A stretch of 64,000 nt of DNA from Bdellovibrio svalbardensis (GCF_029531655.1 NZ_JANRMI010000001.1:434001-498000), one strand, 5' to 3'. Positions 39,674 through 49,289 are shown, numbered from the stretch's first letter. Notes: generated from the sequence alone by a model not told the origin. Made by a program: numbers and translations.

Positions 39674-41059
39674 ATGAGAGTAGCAATTGCGGGGGCAAGT
39701 GGATTTGTTGGCAAAGCGCTGATGAATGCGCTATCTCGAGATTATGATCTGATTGCGCTCAGTCGCTCTAATAAAAAAGACTCACAAAAAAATATTGAAT
39801 GGCGCGCCTGCGATCTTTTTAGCCTGCTGGATGCGGAAAAAGGTCTGCAAGGTGCAGACGTTGCGGTTTATCTTGTCCACTCTATGCGGCCCTCGGCTCA
39901 CCTTTCGCAAGGATCCTTCGAAGATTTTGATTTGATTGTTGCCGACAACTTTGTCAAAGCGGCAGAGCGCTGTGGTGTGAAACAAATTATTTATCTGGGA
40001 GGTTTGGTCCCGGAAAATCAAGGACGCCCGTCCAAGCATCTTGAGAGCCGTCGTGAAGTTGAAGAAGTCTTCGAGCAAAGCAAAGTGCCTGCCATCATCT
40101 TCAGAGCTGCAGTGATCATTGGCGGCGAAGGGTCTTCCTTTCACATCATGACCCGCTTGGTAGAGCGGTTGCCCGTGATGGTCTGCCCATCATGGACGAG
40201 CACCTTGAATCAGCCAGTGGCCTTGTCGGATGTCTGTCGCAGTATTGCGTATGCATTGGGTAAATCTGAATTTGAGAATAAAACCTTCGATTTGGGGGGA
40301 AGCGATATTCTCAGTTATCGGGATATGATGCTGAAGGTGGCCGCCTTCAAGGGACTGAAACGAAGATGTATCCCTTTTCCATTCGTGACACCTGGGCTTT
40401 CAACCTTGTGGGTATGCGGTGTCACGGGGGCACCTAAAAGCTTGGTTCGCCCATTGATTGAGGGTTTGAGATTTTCAATTGTCGCGCGAAAAGATCATGA
40501 GTTTAAAGTGCCAGGTCATCCAAGTCTGAGTCTTGAGCAGGCTTTGCAAGAGGCCAATCAATCATATGATCACCATGCAAAACCCCATGCCTTTAAAAAG
40601 CCAGAGATCGGGCGTTTCGAAGCGCGTTCGGTGCAAAGACTGCCATTGCCCAAGGGGTGGAGTGCCGAGGATGTCGCGAAGGCCTATATGGATTTTCTGC
40701 CAAAACTGCGTCCCCTTTTTGTAAATGTCAGGGTGAAAGATTCTTGGGTTTATTTTGAAAATAGATTTCCGAAATTCACTTTGCTAGAGCTTGAGTATTC
40801 TCCGGAGCGAAGTTGGCGCAACCGACAGCTTTTCTATGTTCGTGGGGGCCTTTTGTCGCAAAAGATAGGGCGAGGGCGTCTTGAGTTCCGAGAAGTTCTC
40901 GGTGGTCGGGCCTGTCTTGCTGCGATTCATGACTTTAAACCGAAACTTCCTTGGTTTGTCTACACCTCCACCCAAGCGGTCTTTCATCTTTGGGTGATGA
41001 CGGAATTTAAGCGATATCTGAAAAGGCAAGAGGGACGTGCGGCTCCCGTGTCGACATAG
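39674..41059 (+). CDS. SDR-type NAD(P)-binding protein with DUF2867 C-terminus
   Basis: This 461-residue protein starts with a Rossmann NAD(P) site (VAIAGASGFVGKALMNAL) followed by a short-chain-dehydrogenase-like or NmrA-like domain (KQIIYLGGLVPENQG). Residues 320-460 are a DUF2867 domain, with FVYTSTQAVFHLWVMTEF near the end. Fusions of this kind occur in a family of uncharacterised SDR proteins. Neither substrate nor pathway can be told from here. Confidence 0.82.
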   Translation: MRVAIAGASGFVGKALMNALSRDYDLIALSRSNKKDSQKNIEWRACDLFSLLDAEKGLQGADVAVYLVHSMRPSAHLSQGSFEDFDLIVADNFVKAAERCGVKQIIYLGGLVPENQGRPSKHLESRREVEEVFEQSKVPAIIFRAAVIIGGEGSSFHIMTRLVERLPVMVCPSWTSTLNQPVALSDVCRSIAYALGKSEFENKTFDLGGSDILSYRDMMLKVAAFKGLKRRCIPFPFVTPGLSTLWVCGVTGAPKSLVRPLIEGLRFSIVARKDHEFKVPGHPSLSLEQALQEANQSYDHHAKPHAFKKPEIGRFEARSVQRLPLPKGWSAEDVAKAYMDFLPKLRPLFVNVRVKDSWVYFENRFPKFTLLELEYSPERSWRNRQLFYVRGGLLSQKIGRGRLEFREVLGGRACLAAIHDFKPKLPWFVYTSTQAVFHLWVMTEFKRYLKRQEGRAAPVST

Positions 41060-41111
41060 GATAGTCTTGAATTAAAAGGACCCTTCCAGTATTTTACTAG
41101 AGGGAGATTCT

Positions 41112-42107
41112 ATGAAACCAATCATTCTTACTGGCGATCGTCCAACCGGCCCTCTTCATTTGGGACACTACGTAGGCTCTTTGCAAAATCGCGTTAAATT
41201 GCAGGCAGACTATCAGCAATTTGTGATCATCGCGGATGCTCAAGCTTTAACTGATTATTATGACAATCCAAATCTAGTGCGCACGAATGTTGAACAAGTG
41301 GCATTGGATTATCTGGCGGTGGGCTTGGATCCCGCACAAAGTACATTCTTCATCCAGTCACAAATTCCAGAACTTTATGAGCTGACATTTTACTTTATGA
41401 ATCTGGTCACGGTCGCGCGTCTTGAGCGCAATCCAACCATCAAGGATGAGATTCGTCAGAAGAACATGAAGGACTCCATCCCCGCTGGCTTCTTCTGCTA
41501 TCCGGTCAGCCAAGCTGCCGACATTTTGGCGTTCAAAGCAGATCTCGTTCCCGTTGGCGAAGATCAGAATCCTATGATCGAACAGACTAATGAAATTGCG
41601 AAACGATTTAACTATCTTTATAAAACCGAGTGCCTCAAGGAAGTGAAATCTTTGATTGGCTCCGTCGGGCGTCTTCCTGGAATTGATGGAAAGACGAAAA
41701 TGAGCAAATCCCTCGGCAATGCAATTTATCTGGGTGATTCGGCAAATGACATTAAGAAAAAAGTAAACTTGATGTACACGGATCCAAATCATTTGAAGGT
41801 GGAGGATCCAGGCACTGTTGAAGGGCATGTGGTGTTCTCTTTCTTGGATATCTTTGATACCAATCAAACGGAAGTTGAAGAGTTGAAAGCACATTACCGC
41901 CGCGGTGGACTTGGTGATGGTGTTCTTAAAAAACGTTTGATCGATATTTTGGAGAACATGATTGCGCCCATGCGCCAGCGTCGTGAGCAATTCCAAAAAG
42001 ATCCAGCTTATGTCCAAGAAGTTTTGCGTAATGGCACGGCTCGAGCACGAGAAGTAGCCGCGAAGACTCTTTCTGAGGTAAAATCGGCGATGGGCATCGT
42101 TTACTGA
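41112..42107 (+). CDS. trpS: tryptophanyl-tRNA synthetase
   Basis: This 331-residue class I enzyme charges tRNA-Trp. The nucleotide site has [17 protein letters not shown] (HIGH type, residues 6-22) and [10 protein letters not shown] (KMSKS, near residue 197). The length fits bacterial TrpS. GAGGGAG lies right before the ATG. Codon use is that of a conserved housekeeping gene. The CBS-domain gene starts 20 bases later and may be co-transcribed. Confidence 0.96.
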   Translation: MKPIILTGDRPTGPLHLGHYVGSLQNRVKLQADYQQFVIIADAQALTDYYDNPNLVRTNVEQVALDYLAVGLDPAQSTFFIQSQIPELYELTFYFMNLVTVARLERNPTIKDEIRQKNMKDSIPAGFFCYPVSQAADILAFKADLVPVGEDQNPMIEQTNEIAKRFNYLYKTECLKEVKSLIGSVGRLPGIDGKTKMSKSLGNAIYLGDSANDIKKKVNLMYTDPNHLKVEDPGTVEGHVVFSFLDIFDTNQTEVEELKAHYRRGGLGDGVLKKRLIDILENMIAPMRQRREQFQKDPAYVQEVLRNGTARAREVAAKTLSEVKSAMGIVY

Positions 42108-42127
42108 CTTCACTCCAAGGAGGATTT

Positions 42128-42601
42128 ATGACCTCTCATCCAGCGCAGACTAAAGATGTCATGACGAGGAAAGTGGTCTCGATTCCCATTGGCAGAAGTA
42201 TGGTGGATGCCGTGGAAGTCATGCAGGAATTGCGCGTACGCCACCTCCCGGTAGTTGATAATGTTGGCAAGATTGTCGGCGTCCTCACTGGGAAAGACTT
42301 TTCTCATATCAAAGAACTTTCCAAATATAATGTTGAAACATTTATGTCTGTACCCGTTGAATGGGTCAGTCAGGACATGCCTCTTCGTGAGGCCATCAAA
42401 CGCATGATTGAAAAGAAAATCAGTTGTCTTCTAATTGGCGACGACAAGCCTGAAGTCGTTGGCATTGTGACGGCGGAAGACTTGATGTGGTTTCTGGCGA
42501 ATCGTTTGGAGCAAGAAGAGAAGAAGCATTCACCGTTGACTCTATTTGATGTGCAAAGTTTGGATGAAATTGCGAACCAGATTTCCCTGACTGGACTCTA
42601 G
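42128..42601 (+). CDS. CBS domain protein
   Basis: This 157-residue protein has two CBS domains: TKDVMTRKVVSIPIGRSMVDAVEVM to LPVVDNVGKIVGVLTGKDF, and VETFMSVPVEWVSQDMPLREAI to PEVVGIVTAEDLMWFL. CBS pairs bind adenosine nucleotides and regulate partner proteins. There is no catalytic domain. AAGGAGG before the ATG is a strong ribosome-binding site. It follows trpS closely. Confidence 0.9.
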   Translation: MTSHPAQTKDVMTRKVVSIPIGRSMVDAVEVMQELRVRHLPVVDNVGKIVGVLTGKDFSHIKELSKYNVETFMSVPVEWVSQDMPLREAIKRMIEKKISCLLIGDDKPEVVGIVTAEDLMWFLANRLEQEEKKHSPLTLFDVQSLDEIANQISLTGL

Positions 42602-42657
42602 ACTTTTCTTTTGCTCTGGTGAATTAGCCATAGTTTACTGGAAGGGGAGGGGTCACC

Positions 42658-43098
42658 ATGTTTAAAAATATTCTCGTATGTATGTCGTTGTTACTTGTAG
42701 CTTCCGTTTCTCAAGCCGCGCTGAGAGGTGAGTGGACAGGTTGGGGTGAGTGGACTTATCAAGGTCAGGGAACTCACTGCACGGTTATGAAACTCAAGTT
42801 CTCAGAGTCCGCTGAGAAACTAACCAGAGACAAAGGTTATTTTGATTGTGGCATCGTCGGTTTGGATCTTCCTGCCCAGGAGTTTATCAAGCAGGGTGAT
42901 GCTTTGTTGGTCGACGGTGAAGTCGTTGGAAGTGTTCAAGGTGATCTTTATCAATGGAGAGAACAATACAGCGAATCAGTGGTCATCAAGAATTCGATTC
43001 AAGTTTCTGGTGGACATTTGGACTACAAAGAAATTTGGTATGATAGCAAGGGTGATGAACTTTACGTTATTACAGGACGCATGTTCCTAAAGGAATAG
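42658..43098 (+). CDS. secreted protein of unknown function
   Basis: This 146-residue protein has a signal peptide (ILVCMSLLLVASVSQA) and a mature part of about 125 residues that opens with ALRGEWTGWGEW and has two cysteines (GTHCTVM, YFDCGIV) likely to form a disulfide. The strand-rich sequence suggests a small beta-sandwich or lipocalin-like protein. It is followed at 5 bases by the TM2 gene. Confidence 0.7.
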   Translation: MFKNILVCMSLLLVASVSQAALRGEWTGWGEWTYQGQGTHCTVMKLKFSESAEKLTRDKGYFDCGIVGLDLPAQEFIKQGDALLVDGEVVGSVQGDLYQWREQYSESVVIKNSIQVSGGHLDYKEIWYDSKGDELYVITGRMFLKE

Positions 43099-43102
43099 AT
43101 TG

Positions 43103-43513
43103 ATGGACAATCAAAATTCAACAGCTACGCAAAATTCAACTCATTCAGTCGTTATTGGCTATGTGTTGTGGATCTTTGGTTTCATGGGCTCACACAGATT
43201 TTATTATGGCAGACCTGTCTCTGGTACGATCTGGTTTTGCACCCTGGGTCTGTTGGGAGTTGGTTGGATCATTGATTTATTTTTGATCCCGGGAATGGAT
43301 CGCTCTGCCGGTCGTCGTTTTAAGTCAGGCAAAATTGATTACAATCTTTGCTGGATTTTGCTGACCTTTCTGGGGTTGTTCGGCGTCCACAGATTTTATA
43401 TGGGTAAATGGGTGACCGGAGTTATCTGGCTTTTGACGGGTGGACTTTTCACTCTGGGATACCTGTATGATTTTTGGACCTTGAACGACCAGATCTCTGA
43501 AATAAACGGCTAA
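43103..43513 (+). CDS. protein with two TM2 domains
   Basis: This 136-residue membrane protein holds two copies of the TM2 pattern: LWIFGFMGSHRFYYGRPVSG with LLGVGWIIDLFLIP, and LTFLGLFGVHRFYMGKWVTG with TLGYLYDFWTL. The conserved H-R-F-Y sits at the membrane entrance in each. The role of the family in bacteria is unknown. AAGGA lies 8 bases before ATG 43103, preferred over TTG 43100. Confidence 0.9.
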   Translation: MDNQNSTATQNSTHSVVIGYVLWIFGFMGSHRFYYGRPVSGTIWFCTLGLLGVGWIIDLFLIPGMDRSAGRRFKSGKIDYNLCWILLTFLGLFGVHRFYMGKWVTGVIWLLTGGLFTLGYLYDFWTLNDQISEING

Positions 43514-43517
43514 GATT

Positions 43518-43892
43518 TTAAAGTGATGTGCTGATCAAGGGTTGCAGGTGGCTGCTAAAGGCCACCAGGAAAGGCACTGTGATCGGCAGCACCACGGGCC
43601 ATGGTTTTGGATTGTGAAAAAAATGAAGCATTGTGATCACAAAAACAATGGGTGCGAAAATCAAAAGATTTAACAGCACCGCGAATTTGCATAACAAGAG
43701 TAATCCGCAAACAACTTCAATCATCTTTACTGTTGGCATAATGAAGCGAGTCTCGATGCAGGCTTCAGTAAATCTTGTCACACCATCACCTGAAGGTGGA
43801 ATGGCCACCCAATGGAAAAATCCATTGAGTCCCCAAAAAGCCATTTGTAATCCGAAAGCCCAACGGCAAATAATCTCGATGTAGTCCAACAT
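43518..43892 (-). CDS. DoxX-like small membrane protein
   Basis: This 124-residue protein has about four membrane segments. The beginning (IICRWAFGLQMAFWGLNGFFHW) and middle (MIEVVCGLLLLC) resemble DoxX-like proteins, which are linked to redox or sulfur chemistry in some bacteria. The match is loose. ATG 43892 is chosen because hydrophobic segment and family start follow it; its ribosome-binding site is close (GGAAG). It converges on the TM2 gene with 5 bases between stops. Confidence 0.65.
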   Translation of the reverse strand: MLDYIEIICRWAFGLQMAFWGLNGFFHWVAIPPSGDGVTRFTEACIETRFIMPTVKMIEVVCGLLLLCKFAVLLNLLIFAPIVFVITMLHFFHNPKPWPVVLPITVPFLVAFSSHLQPLISTSL

Positions 43893-44004
43893 GACTTCCA
43901 GTTTACATCTAATTCGCATCCTAGGTCACTGATTCTTATCACTGGACTTCGCCCAGCTTTATAAGACTGGAGCACTCTTGATAGCTTGAGATCAGGTGGT
44001 TTTG

Positions 44005-44775
44005 ATGGACAGTGAAATAGCGAGACCCGACAAGGAAACAGTGGGGCCTGAGCTTTATGAACAGCTTGGCAAGAAGTGGTATGAAGCGGGTGATGATCCG
44101 ATAGCGTTGTTGCGCCATCAACATCAGCTGACCAATCCCTGGATGTTGGCGGAGATTCGCAAAAACATAGGTTATCGGGCAGAGATCTTGGATATCGGCT
44201 GCGGGCCTGGGTTCTTTGCGAACGAGGCGGTGAAACTAGGGCACAAGGTCACGGGGATTGATATTTCCACCACTCAACTTCGTGTGGCTCAACTACGGGA
44301 TGCCACAAAATCGGTAAGATATATTTATGGTGATGCCTATGCCATTCCCTATCCTCGGGAATCCTTTGATGTCGTGATGGCGATGGACCTGTTGGAACAT
44401 GTTTCTGATCCACAAAAAGTTTTGTTTGAAGCATCTCGGGTTTTGCGGCCGGGAGGACTTATGTTCTTCCACACGTTTAACAGGAATTTTCTGTCCTATT
44501 TACTTGTGGTCAAAGGTGTACAGTGGTTCGTAAAAAACACACCTGCTGATTTGCATGTTTACCAATTGTTCAGAAAGCCCGAAGAAGTTGAAGAGTGGAT
44601 CGACAACGCTGGAATGGATTTGAAAGTGACTCGGGGCCTTGCTCCTGTTTTGTGGCAGGCCGGGTGGTGGCAGTTGTTGTGGAATAGAGTTGTTCCAGAA
44701 AGTTTTCAGTTTCGTTGGACCAAGAGTCGATTGGTTTCCTATATCGGCTACGCGAAAAAACTCAGAGAGCAGTAA
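44005..44775 (+). CDS. UbiG-like class I SAM methyltransferase
   Basis: This 256-residue enzyme has the AdoMet motifs of the UbiG group: ILDIGCGPGFFANEAVKLGH near residue 55, a GIDIS strand, FDVVMAMDLLEHV near 120 and ASRVLRPGGLMFFHTFNRN near 140. UbiG O-methylates ubiquinone precursors, but the host lineage is reported to use menaquinone, so another substrate is likely. AGGTGG lies 5 bases before ATG 44005. Confidence 0.85.
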   Translation: MDSEIARPDKETVGPELYEQLGKKWYEAGDDPIALLRHQHQLTNPWMLAEIRKNIGYRAEILDIGCGPGFFANEAVKLGHKVTGIDISTTQLRVAQLRDATKSVRYIYGDAYAIPYPRESFDVVMAMDLLEHVSDPQKVLFEASRVLRPGGLMFFHTFNRNFLSYLLVVKGVQWFVKNTPADLHVYQLFRKPEEVEEWIDNAGMDLKVTRGLAPVLWQAGWWQLLWNRVVPESFQFRWTKSRLVSYIGYAKKLREQ

Positions 44776-44843
44776 ACATTAAAGTATCGAAATAACAAAC
44801 TTGAAATTTGTTGTTCCTTACTGTTGGTGCGTATAAATGCCAA

Positions 44844-45329
44844 ATGAAATTCAATCAACTCATGAAGTACACAAGCCTGTTGTTGGTAGGTCTCCTGGCG
44901 GGGAACTCTTTCGCTTTTGTTCTCGGCATGGGTTCTGCGATGAAAAAACTTTCTGCTTCCTCTTACGTCGCCTTTCATGAGTCTATGCAAAGATCATTTC
45001 TTTCTTGGACGCCGATGTTGTGTGTTCTACTTATTTTTGCCTTGTTTTCACTCTTGGTGACGATGCGCAAGCGATGGAAAGAATTAGAATTCTACTTAGT
45101 GCTGTTAGCCCTCGTTTGTGTCCTGGATGAGCTCTTTATGACGTGGACAGGAAACTATCCTCTGAACAAAGTGGCGTCAGTAGGTTGGGGAGATATCAGA
45201 ACACAGTGGCTGCACTTTATGTACTGGCGCTGTGCTCTGTTGATCGTAGGTTTTGGTCTTCTGTTGGCCTCAGTATTTACTAAGAGGTCTGTGTCTCCAA
45301 TTTCCCGAGATGTCGCTGCTGCCTTTTAG
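44844..45329 (+). CDS. four-helix membrane protein, DUF1772-like
   Basis: This protein of 161 residues has four membrane segments. NYPLNKVASVGWGD and QWLHFMYWRCALLIVG in the second half resemble the L-N-K and W-x3-R positions of DUF1772 (anthrone oxygenase-like). No ribosome-binding site is visible. TTGTTG (44808-44813) and TATAAA (44832-44837) with an 18-base spacer would start transcription at the ATG, so the mRNA may be leaderless; start at 44808 or 44862 is also possible. The 3' end overlaps the radical SAM gene by 50 bases. Confidence 0.65.
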   Translation: MKFNQLMKYTSLLLVGLLAGNSFAFVLGMGSAMKKLSASSYVAFHESMQRSFLSWTPMLCVLLIFALFSLLVTMRKRWKELEFYLVLLALVCVLDELFMTWTGNYPLNKVASVGWGDIRTQWLHFMYWRCALLIVGFGLLLASVFTKRSVSPISRDVAAAF

Positions 45330-46857
45330 GCAAGCTAGAGCGCTGCAAATCCCCCTCTGGGGATGACTTTCTTTTTACATCTTCATCACCCAGTCTTAAG
45401 AACTTAGGCAGATCAATTTTTCCGGTTGCGCGATAGTCGGTCAAAATCAGATCGCGAGCTTGTTCTGCCGGCCATTGCAAACCTTCCGTCAGATAAGCCA
45501 TTGCCGATTCGAACAAACTCATTAATGAAATTCCAAAATATTGTGAATGGCGTGCCGACAGGTACTCTGAGAACGCAAAGAATTCCCAGAAGAACGATTT
45601 GTCGTCACGAGTTTGAGAGCGTTCTTTCAGGGTTGTAACCAGTGTCTTGAAGTTTCCGCTATTGGCATAAAGATCCCAGAACTTTGCAAAGCGATTCATC
45701 TTCTGCAAGGTTTCGAAATTCATTGTTTTAGTGCGTAAAATTTGGAATGGAGGTTGATCTGCGTAGACCATTTCCCATTCTTTATCATGACGGGCAATCG
45801 GTGCCCCTTTGAGGCGTTTCAAGATGCCCACTTGAATTTCATCAGGACCAACTTCGGAAAGAATATCAAATCCTCGCGCGAAGCTTGGTAGGTCTTCGCC
45901 AGGAAGGCCCACGATCAGGTCGGCATGCGTGTGCACGCCCGTTTCTGTGGACAGAAAGCGGAAGTTATCTTTTACCTTTTCGAAGTCATTACGGCGACTT
46001 ACAAGCTTTGCTACTTCGGTGTTCCAAGTTTGAATCCCGATCTCAAACTGCAAAGAGCCCGCTGGGAATTGCTTAATCAGATCGCGAATTTCAGTCGGCA
46101 AACGATCTGGAACCATCTCAAAATGCAGGAAAAGTCCCAAGTGGATGCGGTCCAAGAAGAACTGCAGGATCTGAGTGCAAGTTGTCGGGCTTAGGTTGAA
46201 AGTGCGATCAATGAACTTGAATTGACGGGTGCCACGATCAAGCAGGGTCTGCATATCTGCCAAAAAGGTGGTGACATCGAAGTTACGCACCGATTTGTCC
46301 AACGAAGACAGGCAATATTCACAGCGATAAGGGCAGCCGCGTGAAACCTCAACGTAAATCACGCGATTCTTGATGTCTTCCTCGGTGTAATAAGCGTACG
46401 GAGAAGCGATAGTTTTGATATCTGGGAGCGGACCGGAGATGAATTTCTTCTCTGGAAGAACACCCAAATTTAAATATCCATGGCAGAACTCATAGAAAAG
46501 GAAATCTGCTTCCCCTTTGATGGTGAAATCCGCAGTTTGACAGATTTTCTGAGATTCAGACTCGTGGCTGACCTCGGATCCTCCCAAAACGACGATTGTT
46601 TCGGGGCTGACTTTTTTAAGAAGTGACACAACTTCCAAAGACTCGTCCGCATTCCAGATATAAACACCTAGACCAATAATCTTTGGCTTTTTGCTCAACA
46701 ATGATTCGACGATGTCGCGCGGTGAACGTGCCGTGGTGTATTCCACAATTTGGGCGCGCTCTTGAAGTTCCTTGAGATTGGCATAGAGATAACGCAATCC
46801 AAACGAGGAGTGGGCATACGAAGAATTCAGGGTGACGAGTAGAATATCGGTATTCAT
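45280..46857 (-). CDS. B12-binding domain radical SAM protein
   Basis: This 525-residue protein has an N-terminal cobalamin-binding region (LVTLNSSYAHSSFGLRYL, then GLGVYIWNADESLEVV and VVLGGSEVSHE) and a radical SAM core with the cluster motif CPYRCEYC (C-x3-C-x2-C, near residue 180). A C-terminal DUF4080-type region follows. Such proteins commonly methylate or modify unactivated carbon. The substrate is unknown. It overlaps the convergent membrane-protein gene by 50 bases, an unusually long 3' overlap. Confidence 0.88.
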   Translation of the reverse strand: MNTDILLVTLNSSYAHSSFGLRYLYANLKELQERAQIVEYTTARSPRDIVESLLSKKPKIIGLGVYIWNADESLEVVSLLKKVSPETIVVLGGSEVSHESESQKICQTADFTIKGEADFLFYEFCHGYLNLGVLPEKKFISGPLPDIKTIASPYAYYTEEDIKNRVIYVEVSRGCPYRCEYCLSSLDKSVRNFDVTTFLADMQTLLDRGTRQFKFIDRTFNLSPTTCTQILQFFLDRIHLGLFLHFEMVPDRLPTEIRDLIKQFPAGSLQFEIGIQTWNTEVAKLVSRRNDFEKVKDNFRFLSTETGVHTHADLIVGLPGEDLPSFARGFDILSEVGPDEIQVGILKRLKGAPIARHDKEWEMVYADQPPFQILRTKTMNFETLQKMNRFAKFWDLYANSGNFKTLVTTLKERSQTRDDKSFFWEFFAFSEYLSARHSQYFGISLMSLFESAMAYLTEGLQWPAEQARDLILTDYRATGKIDLPKFLRLGDEDVKRKSSPEGDLQRSSLPKRQQRHLGKLETQTS

Positions 46858-46968
46858 GATTTTCGCATCCTAATGCATGTTGAAAAAATAAGCGAATTGT
46901 CTTTGCCAACATGCGGACAATTTAGCTAGCATTAAGCAGTAGCAATATTCATTTCAAAGGACTGAAAT

Positions 46969-48198
46969 ATGAAAACTGCCATGATGGCTCTTTTATTCGT
47001 CGCATCGTTAGCGCAAGCGCATGTTCCCAGTTTAGAAAGCTTTAATACCAAGCCAATTTTGGCAGATCTGAAGGATCTTCGGGCTTTGAACATCCCTGTG
47101 ATGGCTAAAGATGAATTTGCGGAAGTGGGTTACGCTGTTGTGACGCCAAAGATGCAGCAAAGAATTCAAGAGTACGCTCATGCCAATGGCAAATGTGGTG
47201 GTTTTGAAGATCTCAGCCAAGAGGCGCAGAATTTGACCGGCGGTTTTGACGCCCTTCTTGGCAACTTGGCTTCTCTAAAACAAAAGAACGAATTGTATGA
47301 CCGAGCTCCTTTTAGAGCTTTGGCGACACAGAAGAATGAAGCCCTGGCTTCAGCAATCACAGAAATCAACGTCGACAATATGAAGGCCACAGTTCAGTGG
47401 TTGTCTTCTTACCCGGATCGCAACAATCGTTCTGCTCAGCCAAATGTTCACGTTGAAGATATGAAGAAGAAACTAGAGGCGATGTTAGCAAGCTCAACTT
47501 TGCCTTATGAAGTTTCCTTGGTGTCACACACAAGCACAAAACAAAAATCAGTGCGTGTGCGTTTGACGGGATCTGAAAAGCCGAACGAGATCGTTGTTCT
47601 TGGCGGGCATCTTGATTCTATCAATATGGGCTGGGGAAGTGGTAATAAAGCGCCAGGTGCTGATGACAACGCCTCAGGTTCTGCAAATCTCTTGGAAGCC
47701 CTTCGCATTGTAAGCCAAAAAGTTCAACCAAAACGCACTGTGGATTTCTTCTGGTATGCAGGCGAGGAATCAGGTCTTTTGGGTTCGGCGGAAATTGCCA
47801 AACAATACAAAGCACAAAATGCGGATGTGGTGGCTGTGCTCCAATTGGATATGACTTTGTTCCCAGGTTCTGGCGAATTGGTTATTGGCAGCATGACGGA
47901 TTTCACAAGCGCATGGCTTCGTGATTATTTGAAAGCGGCAAATGAGACTTACATCGGTGCGCGCATTGTAGAAGATAAATGCGGATACGGTTGCAGCGAC
48001 CATGCTTCTTGGCATCGTCAAGGTTACCCGGCGATCATGCCATTTGAAGCGAGAATGAACGACTCAAATCCTAACATCCATTCAGCGCGTGACTTGGTGT
48101 CGAAGGATTCTAACTTCAATCACTCTGTGGCTTACACTAAAATTGCTCTGGTGTTTGCGATGGATTTGGCGAACAGCACGGCTCGCCAACCTTATTAG
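46969..48198 (+). CDS. secreted M28 family aminopeptidase
   Basis: This 409-residue protein has a signal peptide (residues 1-18), a propeptide-like region of about 100 residues and an M28 domain. All five metal ligands are seen: His in VLGGHLDSI, bridging Asp in GADDNASG, the catalytic Glu in WYAGEESGLLG, Asp in LQLDMTL and His in NIHSARD. It resembles Vibrio leucine aminopeptidase and should release N-terminal amino acids from prey peptides. The stop overlaps that of the LysR gene by 4 bases. Confidence 0.93.
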   Translation: MKTAMMALLFVASLAQAHVPSLESFNTKPILADLKDLRALNIPVMAKDEFAEVGYAVVTPKMQQRIQEYAHANGKCGGFEDLSQEAQNLTGGFDALLGNLASLKQKNELYDRAPFRALATQKNEALASAITEINVDNMKATVQWLSSYPDRNNRSAQPNVHVEDMKKKLEAMLASSTLPYEVSLVSHTSTKQKSVRVRLTGSEKPNEIVVLGGHLDSINMGWGSGNKAPGADDNASGSANLLEALRIVSQKVQPKRTVDFFWYAGEESGLLGSAEIAKQYKAQNADVVAVLQLDMTLFPGSGELVIGSMTDFTSAWLRDYLKAANETYIGARIVEDKCGYGCSDHASWHRQGYPAIMPFEARMNDSNPNIHSARDLVSKDSNFNHSVAYTKIALVFAMDLANSTARQPY

Positions 48199-49118
48199 AA
48201 TAATTTCCCCATGGCCTGTACGGCCTTTCTGACATCTTCGATCGCCTCGTCATAGTTAGATTCTTTGCGGGCGATCAGATACAGCATATGTTCCCAGTAT
48301 CCCTTCTTGGGGCCGATCGCAGAGACCTGCCCCAACTTTATTTCCTCCAGCAAATACGGTACGGGTAAAAATCCAAAACCTGCACCATCGACAATCGCAC
48401 GGCCTACGACTGACATAATATCTGATTCAAAGACGATCCTTTTGCGCATCTTGATTTCTTGCATGTAAACATCAGTTTCCTGACGAAGCTTCATTCGAAT
48501 CGAAGGGATCACCAACCCCCAGGGAGCCGCAGATATAAAATCAGAGGCAGACGTATTCTTGGAAAGTCGCATTTTAAAACTTTGCAGACTTTGTGATGAG
48601 ACCATGAGTTTCACTGGCATAGCGACAGCGGCAAGTTCCTGCAGGTCTTCAGAGTAGATGGCTCGATTTGTAAGAAGGAGATCAATTTCCTGACTGCGCA
48701 AAGCTTTCTTTAGATTTTCATCTGAAGATGAACTGACTGAGAAGATTCGTTCAGGCCCTTTTTTCTTTTGCAAGACAAGTGGGCTTAACAGATCGGCGAC
48801 GAAAGGACGCTCGACTTGATCGCTGACTCCGATGCGAATGCGTTGACTGAGTTGTTCAGTGGGTGATTTCAAAGACTCTGCAAAGTCGGCAGCTATGTCG
48901 AACATCTTGCGTGCGTAGGCAAAAGCTTTTTCTCCATCACCAGTCAGTTGAAGTTTTCGTCCTTCCTTCTTGAAAAGTTTTTTTCCAAGTGATGATTCCA
49001 AAACCTTAAGCTGTGAACTGAGTGAAGGTTGACTAATGTGAAGATAAGAAGCGGCATTGCTAACGCCACCTAGCTTTGCCGTTACGTAAAAGTAATATAA
49101 GTGGTTGTAGTTGAACAT
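48195..49118 (-). CDS. LysR family transcription regulator, NhaR-like
   Basis: This 307-residue regulator starts with a winged helix-turn-helix: FNYNHLYYFYVTAKLGGVSNAASYL and ISQPSLSSQLKVLESSLGKKLF, in which HLYYFYV is typical of the NhaR branch. The C-terminal effector domain follows. ATG 49118 begins the HTH; the longer frame to 49205 has no support. It is divergent from the hpf-like gene, with a long inverted repeat between them that could be its operator. The sensed ligand is unknown. Confidence 0.88.
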   Translation of the reverse strand: MFNYNHLYYFYVTAKLGGVSNAASYLHISQPSLSSQLKVLESSLGKKLFKKEGRKLQLTGDGEKAFAYARKMFDIAADFAESLKSPTEQLSQRIRIGVSDQVERPFVADLLSPLVLQKKKGPERIFSVSSSSDENLKKALRSQEIDLLLTNRAIYSEDLQELAAVAMPVKLMVSSQSLQSFKMRLSKNTSASDFISAAPWGLVIPSIRMKLRQETDVYMQEIKMRKRIVFESDIMSVVGRAIVDGAGFGFLPVPYLLEEIKLGQVSAIGPKKGYWEHMLYLIARKESNYDEAIEDVRKAVQAMGKLF

Positions 49119-49220
49119 AAAAACTAGACCCCCTAATAACAGGCATTTTTCGGCTCCTATTTGGAACCAGTCCTTTGCTGCGCTCAGGTAAGTGCATAAG
49201 AGCATTAGCTTATCTCTAAC

Positions 49221-49289
49221 AGGACCCTTTTAATATATAACTTTAACCTAAGTATGTCATTTAAATTATATATTTTAGAAAAGTGTCCT
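49221..49289. promoter_or_regulatory. long inverted repeat in the LysR/HPF divergent region
   Basis: The arm at 49221-49240 (AGGACCCTTTTAATATATAA) and the arm at 49266-49289 are inverted repeats with one mismatch in the outer AGGAC-CTTTT block, a short insertion, and a perfect AATATATAA/TTATATATT core. It is the only strong structure between the divergent genes and may hold their operator and promoters. Confidence 0.6.

Noticed and set aside
41358-42113. 251-codon frame antisense to trpS
   Set aside because: It lies entirely within a confident tryptophanyl-tRNA synthetase gene and has no recognisable domain.
44005-44775. Evidence for ubiquinone synthesis
   Set aside because: UbiG-like sequence alone does not establish ubiquinone; this methyltransferase group has many substrates and no other ubi gene is nearby.
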